From Virgibacillus siamensis (GTDB taxonomy: Bacteria > Bacillota > Bacilli > Bacillales > Amphibacillaceae), in assembly GCF_900162695.1 (NCBI RefSeq), contig NZ_FUIH01000007.1, positions 2,418,001 to 2,482,000 of the forward strand: DNA of 64,000 bases, read 5' to 3'. Below the pieces are notes generated by a model that worked only from the letters and a program-made list of their open reading frames with translations, was not told where the DNA came from and ran no database searches. Below, one piece after another: positions 17,653 to 25,666 of the stretch. Both the position numbers and the translations under genes were made by a program. Within the stretch, counting starts at the first letter, position 1. Each line of letters starts with the position of its first letter.

Positions 17653-19446
17653 TTGAAATCTAACAGACTACGAAAAAAAGCTCTTCCAGTAGTCCTTGCA
17701 ACAACACTTGCCGTTTCCGGATTTGCATCATCCGCAAATTATGTTCTGGCTAGTGATCAGGCAAAGTTGAATCAGAAGATTGAGAGTCCCCCATATTTAA
17801 TGAAAGCTTGGGATTCACCTGAGGGGTTAACAAAAAAAGAGGCTATGTATGCATTTCTGGAGTCTAAAGTTCTTCAGCCAAAAGCGAAATCTTTTTCATC
17901 TGCCAATGTGCAAAAGCAATTTAAAATCATAGAAAAAAAGGCTGACAAAAAAACAAATTCATATCATTTTAGAACTGTTCAACAAATCAATGACATTCCA
18001 GTCTACGGTTCTGAACAAACAATCACACTTGATGGAGCTAATGATGTTACTGCTTATTTTGGAAAAGTGACACAATCGCCTTCACGATCCACTGTCGATA
18101 CAAAAGCAAAACTAACCAAAGATGATGCCGTTGAAATAGCAAAATCCAATATTGAAGAAAAGATTGGTAACGTAAAAAATTATGATGGGATTGAATCAAA
18201 ACTCCTTTTATACCCAACGAATGGAGATTTAAAACTAGCTTATCTCATAAAAGCATCCACCTCAGTACCAGCACCAGGTTATTGGCATTACTTCATTGAT
18301 GCGAAGTCCGGAAAAGTTATAAAGCACTTCAATAAAATGCATGAATTATCACCTGTAATGGAGACAACAGAAAACAGTTATACACCAACAAGTGATACAG
18401 AAGTCTCTCCTACAGAACTTCCAAATGAAGCCGAACCTGTGACTGCCAAAGGAATGGACATTTTCGGAAACATTAAAAAGTTTAATGCTGTTAAAGACAT
18501 TGAAACCGGACAACGTTATTTATATGACGGTACTAGAGCAAAAGGGATTCATACATTTGAAGCAAAACGGATAGATGAATTTCTTTTCCTTGTATTCTCT
18601 GCACTTTTCGGATTTACCGGTTATGAAGTTACCAGCTCATCCAACTTTTTCTATGATCCGGCTGCAATATCTGCCCATATCAACGCCGGAAAAGTTTACG
18701 ACTATTATAAAGAAACATTTAATCGGAATTCCCTTGATAACGATGGGATGAAGCTGATCTCAACCGTCCATATCGGAAGCAAGTGGAATAATGCAGGCTG
18801 GAACGGAGAACAAATGCTTTATGGAGATGGTGATGGTAATACAATGATTTCTCTTTCCGGATCCATGGATGTAATCGGCCACGAAATGACTCACGGTGTT
18901 ATTACCAATACTGCAGACCTGGTATATGAAGGAGAATCAGGTGCCCTAAATGAATCAATTGCGGATATAATGGGTGCATTTATCGAAGACAAAAATGGTG
19001 AAGCACTTTGGACCCTTGGGGAAGATATTTATACACCAAATATCCCGGGTGACGGACTTCGCAATATGAAAGATCCTTCTTCCGTTTATATCGGTGAAGA
19101 ATATACTGAATCAGGGTACTATCCGGACCATTATAGTGAACTTTATACCGGCGAACTGGATAATGGCGGTGTTCATGTCAACAGCAGCATTAACAACAAA
19201 GCAGCATATCTTATCACAGAAGGTGGAACACATTACGGGGTAACGGTCAGCGGTATTGGAAAAGACAAGGCAGAAAAAATCTACTATCGTGCTTTAACTT
19301 TATACCTTACTGCATCATCAGACTTTAGTGATATGCGACAAGCAGCAATACAGGCAGCCAGTGATCTGTACCCTGGTCAAAACGGTGAACCATCACCCGA
19401 AGTTCACTCCGTCATGGCAGCTTATGATGCTGTAGGCGTACATTAA
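17653..19446 (+). CDS. Thermolysin-like neutral metalloprotease (M4, bacillolysin)
   Basis: 597 aa prepro-enzyme secreted to degrade proteins. TTG start at 17653 with GAGGTG 6 nt upstream; no in-frame ATG precedes the signal peptide core. Signal peptide 1 to about 33, FTP/PepSY propeptide about 40-230, catalytic domain about 266-597. Zinc site HEMTH (410-414) with E434 in ALNESIAD; the later GGVHVNSSINNKA and the C-terminal His region are also present. Residues 300-332 form a longer, more hydrophobic segment (FLFLVFSALFGFTGYEV) than the corresponding part of classical bacillolysins as I remember them. It is divergent from sipW and near the NprR-like gene, which may control it. Confidence 0.92.
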   Translation: MKSNRLRKKALPVVLATTLAVSGFASSANYVLASDQAKLNQKIESPPYLMKAWDSPEGLTKKEAMYAFLESKVLQPKAKSFSSANVQKQFKIIEKKADKKTNSYHFRTVQQINDIPVYGSEQTITLDGANDVTAYFGKVTQSPSRSTVDTKAKLTKDDAVEIAKSNIEEKIGNVKNYDGIESKLLLYPTNGDLKLAYLIKASTSVPAPGYWHYFIDAKSGKVIKHFNKMHELSPVMETTENSYTPTSDTEVSPTELPNEAEPVTAKGMDIFGNIKKFNAVKDIETGQRYLYDGTRAKGIHTFEAKRIDEFLFLVFSALFGFTGYEVTSSSNFFYDPAAISAHINAGKVYDYYKETFNRNSLDNDGMKLISTVHIGSKWNNAGWNGEQMLYGDGDGNTMISLSGSMDVIGHEMTHGVITNTADLVYEGESGALNESIADIMGAFIEDKNGEALWTLGEDIYTPNIPGDGLRNMKDPSSVYIGEEYTESGYYPDHYSELYTGELDNGGVHVNSSINNKAAYLITEGGTHYGVTVSGIGKDKAEKIYYRALTLYLTASSDFSDMRQAAIQAASDLYPGQNGEPSPEVHSVMAAYDAVGVH

Positions 19447-19450
19447 TATT

Positions 19451-19487
19451 AAAGGGCCATGAAATTATCGTTCCATGGCCCTTTTTA
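19451..19487. terminator. Bidirectional terminator after the protease gene
   Basis: AAAGGGCCATGGAA-type arms (19451-19464 and 19470-19483) followed by TTTTT. It serves the protease gene and, on the other strand, the LysM-3D gene. Confidence 0.85.
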
Positions 19488-19581
19488 TTCGGAATCTTGT
19501 ATTCTACTAAAATCTTTCACCCATCAGCACTATAATTACTAATGCTTGCGTTATTTCCGATAATACAAGCTGGTGACTGCC

Positions 19582-20106
19582 TTAATCCCACACTTTAACC
19601 TGCAATTCCTGAACCCCAAACCGCAGTGCATCGTCTAAATCTCTCATATAAATATCCAGGTCACCATTTGTAATCGAACTTCCGCGGTCTTCGCAAACAT
19701 ATGTCTCATCCCACTTGATAATATGTATTTTCGTTCCAAAATCGAGCGCCTGTGGACATGCAATCGTGCGCCCTTCTTCAACCACTGTTCCAGAAGCAGT
19801 TATGCCGTAACCGGGATCCCCTGGATGTTTTCCGGTAGATTCATAGCCTGCTGTATACGCTGTAATCGTAAACGGCGAACCGTTTTCATCCGGTATCATA
19901 ATTACTTGTCCGGGCTTAATATAATTCGGATTTGTAATAGCAGCATTTGCTGCTATTAATGTATCCGCATCAACTTGATAGCTTCGGGCTATGCTGTATA
20001 TCGTATCACCTTTTTCCACTTTATAATTAATTTCAGCAAAAGCCGTTCCCGAAAAAAGCGTCATACCCAAGATACCTGCTACAACCCACATAACGTATTT
20101 TTTCAT
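19582..20106 (-). CDS. LysM-3D domain cell-wall protein (YocH-like)
   Basis: 174 aa secreted wall-active protein. ATG at 20106 is preceded by AGGAAGGGG. Signal peptide 1-24 (TAFA-EI), one LysM at about 26-71 (YKVEKGDTIYSIARSY, NYIKPGQVIMIP), and a C-terminal 3D domain at about 79-172 with the family's catalytic-type aspartates (YVCEDRGSSI, LDIYM). Relatives bind peptidoglycan and act as muralytic or murein-recycling enzymes, often under WalRK control; I did not find a clear WalR site. Shorter than YocH, which has two LysM units. Confidence 0.85.
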   Translation of the reverse strand: MKKYVMWVVAGILGMTLFSGTAFAEINYKVEKGDTIYSIARSYQVDADTLIAANAAITNPNYIKPGQVIMIPDENGSPFTITAYTAGYESTGKHPGDPGYGITASGTVVEEGRTIACPQALDFGTKIHIIKWDETYVCEDRGSSITNGDLDIYMRDLDDALRFGVQELQVKVWD

Positions 20107-20563
20107 TACATTACCCCTTCCTGTTGTCAAATTGCCATTTATAATCACCTACTTACCCTATCCGCTCCAGCCTTCAAACTAGATTTATAATAATTCATAC
20201 ACAAGTCCTGCTTCCCAATTTTGTATTAATAGTTTTGCGCACGAAAAAAGACTCACCGATAATGCGGAAATGACAAAAGTGCGGGCGGAAGTTTAATGCA
20301 CCAATCGACAGTTTTTAAACTAACACTCTTGAATCGGGATGAACTGCTAAATGTGAACTTTGGCGTTTGGACTCCCGGTCAACACTATCATTAAATTTTC
20401 GTAAATATCATGTAAAAAAATACGGTAACAAAAGAGCAGTAAAAAAGAATGAATCTATCATAAATCCCCCCTAATTTTTCAAAAATAACCGCAAAACTTG
20501 CATAACCCATTCTATTATCCTATTTACTTAATCCCCCTTGCTCCACCGTTGCATATTGTCCTC

Positions 20564-20605
20564 TTTACAATTTTTAACATGTAATTAATAATCACCTTTT
20601 ATAAT
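20564..20605 (+). promoter_or_regulatory. Pho-box-like repeats and -10 box upstream of phoD
   Basis: TTTACA (20564-20569), TTAACA (20574-20579) and TTAATA (20585-20590) are spaced 4 and 5 nt, close to the PhoP consensus TT(A/T)ACA with about 5-nt gaps. TATAAT follows at 20600-20605, 45 bp before phoD. The rest of 20107-20560 shows no gene; it contains the promoter region of the LysM-3D gene. Confidence 0.5.
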
Positions 20606-20649
20606 AGAAATTGAACAAGAACACAGTACAGGGAAAGGGGTAAGATAGT

Positions 20650-22401
20650 ATGTCCTATGAAAGATCGCTGGATGAAATGATTCAAAAATTAAACGAGGAA
20701 ACGCTGCAAAGAAATGTTGACAGACGGGGTTTTATTCAAGGCGCCGGAAAAATTGCCGGTATCTCATTAGGTATGCTGATTGCACAATCCATGACCGGAG
20801 TTAAGGTCGATGCCGAAACAAAATTCGCTGATTATCCGTTTTCACTTGGAGTTGCTTCAGGAGATCCGCTTCCTGACAGTGTCGTTCTATGGACCAGATT
20901 GGCTCCAAAACCGCTCGAGGGCGGAGGAGCACCCGCCCGCAATATTCCTGTGCATTGGGAGCTTGCAAGTGATGACGATTTTCACAATATTGTACAGCGT
21001 GGAACCGCAATAGCAAGACCGGAATTGGCGCATTCCGTACATGTGGAAGTTGGGCGTTTACAGCCTGATACCGTTTATTTCTATCGTTTTAAAGCAGGAC
21101 ATGAATACAGCCAGGCCGGAAGAACGAAAACAATTCCTACATACAGTTCAAGTGTGTCCAGTCTGACCTTCGCCTTTGCCTCATGCCAGCAATATGAACA
21201 CGGCTACTATACAGCATACAAGCATATGGCCAATGAAGACCTTGACCTTGTTTTCCATCTTGGGGATTACATATACGAATATGGTCCGGATGAATATGTA
21301 TCCGGCAGTGGGAATGTAAGAACCCACAGCGGACCGGAAATTATGACACTGGATGATTACCGTAACAGGCATGCTCAATATCGAACCGATGAAAATTTAC
21401 AAGCCGCTCATGCCACCTTTCCCTGGGTAGTAACCTGGGATGACCATGAAGTGGAGAACAACTATGCGAATACTATTCCGGAAAAAGAGCAATCCGTTGA
21501 AGAATTTGTACAGCGGCGCATCGCTGCCTATCAGGCTTATTATGAACATATGCCACTTCGAAAATCGTCGATGCCCCACGGAACCGGCATGCAGTTATAT
21601 CGCGATTTCGCTTATGGAAACCTGGCTAACTTCTTTGTACTTGATACACGTCAGTACCGTTCCGATCAGGCAAACGGGGATAAAAGCTCCCCGCAAACCC
21701 CGGAATCGATGGACCCATCCCGTACGCTGCTTGGCGAACAGCAAGAAGAATGGCTGCTTGATAACCTTAACTATTCACAATCACATTGGAATGTGCTGGC
21801 ACAACAAATCTTTTTCTCAGAGCGGAACTATGGACCAAGTCCCGAGGAGCCATTATACAGCATGGATGCGTGGGACGGGTACACACCTGCCCGGCGGCGG
21901 ATTACGAACTTTGCAGCGAATAAAGGCATGGATAACCTGATTGTCCTGACAGGTGATGTCCATGCCAGCTGGGCATCCAATCTGATGGCAGACTTTGATG
22001 ATCAGCACTCCCGTATCCTGGGAGCTGAATTTGTCGGAACTTCGATTACATCAGGGGGAAACGGTGCAGATAAGCGTGCCGACACTGATCGAATTTTGGA
22101 CCAGAATCAGCATATCAAATTTTTTAATGACTACCGCGGATATGTCCGGTGCCAGGTTACACCGGCACAATGGAAGACCGATTATCGCGTCCTTCCATTT
22201 GTAACAAGACCGGGAGCAAACATTTCCACAAGGGCATCGTATATATATGAAAAAAATCAAAATGGCTTGAAACCAATGTCAGCTACACTAGTTCCGCATG
22301 GTAAGCGACGATCCAATGAAGTGGAAATGGATCGTTATCATGCCCATGATCGCGCACATAACAAACAAATGAGGAATACGAGGGAAAAACAACCGGAATA
22401 A
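20650..22401 (+). CDS. phoD: Alkaline phosphatase/phosphodiesterase PhoD
   Basis: 583 aa secreted phosphatase that frees phosphate from mono- and diesters. A Tat signal is visible at R25-R26 (VDRRGFIQ) followed by the hydrophobic IAGISLGMLIAQS. The N-terminal Fn3-like region covers about 60-165, the metallophosphatase domain about 170-540, with FAFASCQQYEHGY, HLGDYIYEYG, TWDDHEVENNY and LTGDVHASW as metal-site motifs. ATG at 20650 has AAAGGGG upstream. tatA follows 33 bp downstream, as in Bacillus, where PhoD is the model substrate of the TatAd/TatCd translocase. Confidence 0.93.
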   Translation: MSYERSLDEMIQKLNEETLQRNVDRRGFIQGAGKIAGISLGMLIAQSMTGVKVDAETKFADYPFSLGVASGDPLPDSVVLWTRLAPKPLEGGGAPARNIPVHWELASDDDFHNIVQRGTAIARPELAHSVHVEVGRLQPDTVYFYRFKAGHEYSQAGRTKTIPTYSSSVSSLTFAFASCQQYEHGYYTAYKHMANEDLDLVFHLGDYIYEYGPDEYVSGSGNVRTHSGPEIMTLDDYRNRHAQYRTDENLQAAHATFPWVVTWDDHEVENNYANTIPEKEQSVEEFVQRRIAAYQAYYEHMPLRKSSMPHGTGMQLYRDFAYGNLANFFVLDTRQYRSDQANGDKSSPQTPESMDPSRTLLGEQQEEWLLDNLNYSQSHWNVLAQQIFFSERNYGPSPEEPLYSMDAWDGYTPARRRITNFAANKGMDNLIVLTGDVHASWASNLMADFDDQHSRILGAEFVGTSITSGGNGADKRADTDRILDQNQHIKFFNDYRGYVRCQVTPAQWKTDYRVLPFVTRPGANISTRASYIYEKNQNGLKPMSATLVPHGKRRSNEVEMDRYHAHDRAHNKQMRNTREKQPE

Positions 22402-22434
22402 AACTACTAATTCAAATGGAAGGTGATGCAGCAA

Positions 22435-22626
22435 ATGATCTCAAACATCGGCATTCCCGGATTGATATTGATACTCGTCATTGCGCTGATAATTTTTGGT
22501 CCGTCAAAGCTTCCGGAAATCGGCAAAGCATGTGGCAAAACACTGACGGAATTCAAGAATGCCTCGCATGATTTGATTTCCGGTGATAGTAGGGATGAAA
22601 AGAATACGAATGAAACAGACCAATAG
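22435..22626 (+). CDS. tatA: Twin-arginine translocase subunit TatA
   Basis: 63 aa: a short N-terminal membrane helix (IPGLILILVIALIIFGPSKLPEIG) with the FGP hinge, an amphipathic helix and a charged tail. ATG at 22435 has AGGTGA 8 nt upstream. It is co-transcribed with phoD and should help export it. No tatC lies in this window. The Cys in GKACGK of the amphipathic helix is uncommon. Confidence 0.9.
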   Translation: MISNIGIPGLILILVIALIIFGPSKLPEIGKACGKTLTEFKNASHDLISGDSRDEKNTNETDQ

Positions 22627-22652
22627 GAATTTAGAAAACTTGGCTTATCTGT

Positions 22653-22688
22653 AAAAAAGCAGACGGGGTTTACTCGTCTGCTTTTTTT
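22653..22688 (+). terminator. Intrinsic terminator after tatA
   Basis: A6GCAGACG and CGTCTGCT7 arms around a 9-nt loop, ending the phoD-tatA transcript. Confidence 0.9.
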
Positions 22689-22747
22689 ATTGTCAGGAAA
22701 TTATAGATTTTTCACCTGTGTATAATTAATATTATCTGAATAGCCAT

Positions 22748-22900
22748 GTCCAGCTCCAGCGCCCAGCAACTAGCAAACTTCACACCCCTTCACTACGATA
22801 AGTCAACATCGGTTCGCTTCCAGCTCACCGTGTTTCCTTTATCTCATTGCGGAGTGCTCCAGTTTGTACGTTGCTATACGGGCGCTTGCGCTTTTGTTCT
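22748..22900. repeat. Dispersed Bacillaceae intergenic repeat (GTCCAGCTCCAGCGCC type)
   Basis: About 150 bp beginning GTCCAGCTCCAGCGCC and ending GGGCGCTTGCGCTTTTGTTCT, with a central GATAAGTCAACATCGG. From memory this start-and-end signature recurs many times in Bacillus-type genomes. It is GC-richer than its surroundings and has no coding potential. It occupies part of the 605-bp gap between tatA and the next gene; the remainder (22901-23231) holds only that gene's promoter region. Confidence 0.6.
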
Positions 22901-23231
22901 AAGAACAGAGAAGCAAAGCGGCAAAAACAAATCTGCAAGACGCTTCCGAAACAACAGGTGACTGCTATTCTCAAACGCGATCAGTTTTGATCCAAACTGC
23001 CCATAAAACAACTATATTGCCGGATCAGACGGTCCTTTCGCGGCAGTTCAATTTCTCTATTTTTTGTAATACTGTGAGTATTCATTGTGCTAATAGTTTT
23101 CTATGTTTATCCTTATAATTAAATTTGATGTATGAGGAGGTGATATTGAAATAAATAGCACACCTGCCTCTTTTGGCAGATTCCATTTTCCAAGAATATT
23201 AGATTAAGAACAAAAAGAAGGAGATGTGTCC

Positions 23232-24530
23232 ATGAATATGAACAAAAGAAGACTTTATATTAATCTTATGCTTGCTGTAATGGGAGCCATAGCTTTGTCC
23301 GCATTTGTTCTTTTACCTTCATCTGTTTTCGCAGATTCAAAGAATGCCTGTTTCGACCCGAATGCCAAGTTAACCCTTGAAGAACAGCGGATCACCGACT
23401 CACCATATCCGTATGCAAAACAAATTCTGCAACATAGCGGTTTTGACCGATCTGTTAAGAAATTTGAACAAATGTTATGCGCTTCGCCGAATTTGAAACA
23501 TACCAGGAAAATGGTAAAAAGGCACGGAACTTCATTATGGAATAATGCTGTTGCCCGTGCACAAGGAAAAAACGTTGCCGGGGATCTTGATTCCTATGAC
23601 GACAGACCCCTCTATTGGGCAAGATTGTCGATGACCAAGGCACTTCGCCAATGGGACCCTGATTTTAATATCAGTGATACAAACAGGCAAAAACTATTAA
23701 AATCCCTAATATATACATCCCGGGGCATTACCTCAATTGATTACCCAAGAGGAAAGGGAGTAAAGTTAATCCTTGTCAGTGGTTTTGATCCTTATGGATT
23801 TGGATCAGAATATGGCGCCCGACACAGTAATCCTTCCGGTGCAATTGCACTACAACTTGATGGATTACACTTTAAAACGAATGATGGGCAACCCGCCATT
23901 ATCCAATCAGTAAATTTCCCTGTCCTCTGGAAGCCCTTTGAACAGGGGATTGTTGAAAATACCTTTGCACCTTATCTTAAACAGGGATTCCAACAGATTG
24001 ATTTAATGATGACATTAAGTCAAGGTGGCCCTGGTAAATTTGATATTGAAGGGTACCATGGTCGTTGGCATGTCGGTACTGATAACAATGGAAAATGGCG
24101 TGAAAGCGTAATACCGCCAGTAACGGACTGGCCTATGCCTTTCCCCTTACCCGAATTTATCGAAACAACTTTACCAGCAAGTGTGATGATTAATGCGGAA
24201 ACAGGTCCATTACCAGTTAATCGTGACAACCATGTTTGTGAATGGCTTCCGCCTGAATTCTCTAAAGTTGTCTGTCATGATAACGGTCCAACCCCTGGTT
24301 CTAAGGCGCGAAAAGGTGGCGGTGGAAGCTACCTTTCGAATGAAGTGGGCTATCGATCCAATCGTGTAAGACTTGGTCTTGGAGCGTATGATATTCCGGG
24401 TGGTCATGTCCATATTCCTGCATTAGACTATCCAAATGATCCTGCAAAGTATATTGACCCTGCGTTCAAGCACCAGCGTACTGTCATCGTTAATCAAGGG
24501 GTTGAATTGGTAAAGGCTGCAGCGAACTAA
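23232..24530 (+). CDS. Secreted pyroglutamyl-peptidase-I-like (C15) protein, catalytic Cys replaced by Ser
   Basis: 432 aa. ATG at 23232 is chosen (GGAG 8 nt upstream; a GTG at 23226 is only 2 nt from it). Signal peptide 1-33 (SSVFA-DS). Residues 34-175 are an N-terminal region I do not recognise. Residues 178-400 resemble pyrrolidone-carboxylate peptidase: LILVSGFDPYG with NPSG (201), a Glu in FDIEG (E273), SYLSNEVGY (366-374) and HVHIPAL (H394). In known enzymes the third motif reads YxCN with the nucleophilic Cys; here it is Ser369. It may be inactive, binding-only or a serine variant. It is a single gene followed by a hairpin. Confidence 0.65.
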   Translation: MNMNKRRLYINLMLAVMGAIALSAFVLLPSSVFADSKNACFDPNAKLTLEEQRITDSPYPYAKQILQHSGFDRSVKKFEQMLCASPNLKHTRKMVKRHGTSLWNNAVARAQGKNVAGDLDSYDDRPLYWARLSMTKALRQWDPDFNISDTNRQKLLKSLIYTSRGITSIDYPRGKGVKLILVSGFDPYGFGSEYGARHSNPSGAIALQLDGLHFKTNDGQPAIIQSVNFPVLWKPFEQGIVENTFAPYLKQGFQQIDLMMTLSQGGPGKFDIEGYHGRWHVGTDNNGKWRESVIPPVTDWPMPFPLPEFIETTLPASVMINAETGPLPVNRDNHVCEWLPPEFSKVVCHDNGPTPGSKARKGGGGSYLSNEVGYRSNRVRLGLGAYDIPGGHVHIPALDYPNDPAKYIDPAFKHQRTVIVNQGVELVKAAAN

Positions 24531-24567
24531 GGGATGGTAAAGTGCAATTACTTATATAAAAAAGAAT

Positions 24568-24602
24568 ACACGGCCTCTACCCTTGATTGGTACAGGCCGT
24601 GT
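24568..24602. terminator. Hairpin between convergent genes
   Basis: ACACGGCCT and AGGCCGTGT arms with an inner TACC/GGTA stem. There is no long T-run. It lies 38 bp past the C15-like gene; the 205 bp up to 24806 contain no gene I can support. Confidence 0.65.
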
Positions 24603-24806
24603 TGTAATAACCCCGGTTTTACTTTACTATCAATAAAAACAATCTCATATTCAGGCTTGCATCGTCCTTCCTTTGTTTTAAAAAAATCAAACCTCCGCCT
24701 GTTTTTTTACAGTTGCATAGACACCTGCTGGCGGATTTTCCAAATACCGCCCCAGACATTAAACCTGATCCACCAGGATAATTACCATAGAAAATCATAT
24801 TTATTG

Positions 24807-25661
24807 TTAACCCAACCCTCGAACAAACTCTACAATCGTTCGATTAAATTCCACTGTTTCGTCCCTTTGTATTCGATGACTGCTATTTTTAAAAATAACC
24901 AATTTACTATTAGGCAACTTTTCTGCTATTGTTTCATTTTCTTCTACAGGTGTAATCCAATCATGCTTTCCGGCTAACACCAAACTGGGTACATGGATAT
25001 CCGGCAGATCTTCAATTAGATTATAGGTTCTCATAAATCCACCAAAGCCCTGATTAATCGCCTTATATGAATTATTTGTTTTTGGACGGGGTTCCGGATT
25101 TTCGGAAAAACTTCGGGAATACAGTGGAGCTGTTACTTCAAAATACTTTGCCAATTGTTCACTGGACTCAAAATTCCCTTCCCACAGTACTTCCGCCATT
25201 TCCTGCTGTTCTTTTGTACCATGCTTCGCAACATAATCCTTCGCTTTTTCAAGAAAACGAGAGCTTGGAGAGCTCGCGACCAGAATCATACCAGCCAAGT
25301 TACTTTGATACTTAATAGCATACTGCATTGCCGTCATACCGCCGTAAGAGTGACCAAGTAATAAAATTTTCTCCAAACCGAGATATTTACGTAATTCTTC
25401 GATATCCTCAACGTTATATTCAATTGTATATGTTGACTCAGGTGCAGTCCCCGAAAATCCACTGCCACGATTATCAATGTAAACTAGTTGCATTTCTTCC
25501 GTTAAAGCATCTAAGTATGGTTTGAAATTCACATGAGTACCGCCTGGCCCTCCATGCAAAACAAAGCAGGTTGGCTTTTCAAGCAGTTCACCTTTATTTA
25601 CTCTATATTTAGCACCATCAACATCGAAAAACAGCTTAACTCCGTTAACGTTTGCAAACAT
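24807..25661 (-). CDS. Proline iminopeptidase-like alpha/beta hydrolase (S33)
   Basis: 284 aa cytosolic peptidase expected to remove N-terminal Pro or other residues from short peptides. HGGPGG (36-41) forms the oxyanion region, GHSYGG gives nucleophile S105, the acid is the Asp in GKHDWITP and the His is in SSHRIQRD. ATG at 25661 has GAGAGGAG upstream and lies 5 bp after the S9 peptidase stop, so the two are translationally linked. It is the last gene of the peptide uptake and breakdown block. Confidence 0.85.
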   Translation of the reverse strand: MFANVNGVKLFFDVDGAKYRVNKGELLEKPTCFVLHGGPGGTHVNFKPYLDALTEEMQLVYIDNRGSGFSGTAPESTYTIEYNVEDIEELRKYLGLEKILLLGHSYGGMTAMQYAIKYQSNLAGMILVASSPSSRFLEKAKDYVAKHGTKEQQEMAEVLWEGNFESSEQLAKYFEVTAPLYSRSFSENPEPRPKTNNSYKAINQGFGGFMRTYNLIEDLPDIHVPSLVLAGKHDWITPVEENETIAEKLPNSKLVIFKNSSHRIQRDETVEFNRTIVEFVRGLG

Positions 25662-25666
25662 ATTCC

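Noticed and set aside
22961..23225. Possible riboswitch or leader RNA before the C15-like gene
   Set aside because: No conserved riboswitch core or terminator/antiterminator pair could be recognised.
24534..24977. 147-codon plus-strand frame after the C15-like gene
   Set aside because: It includes the hairpin at 24568-24602 and then runs antisense to the S33 peptidase; composition is that of a shadow frame.
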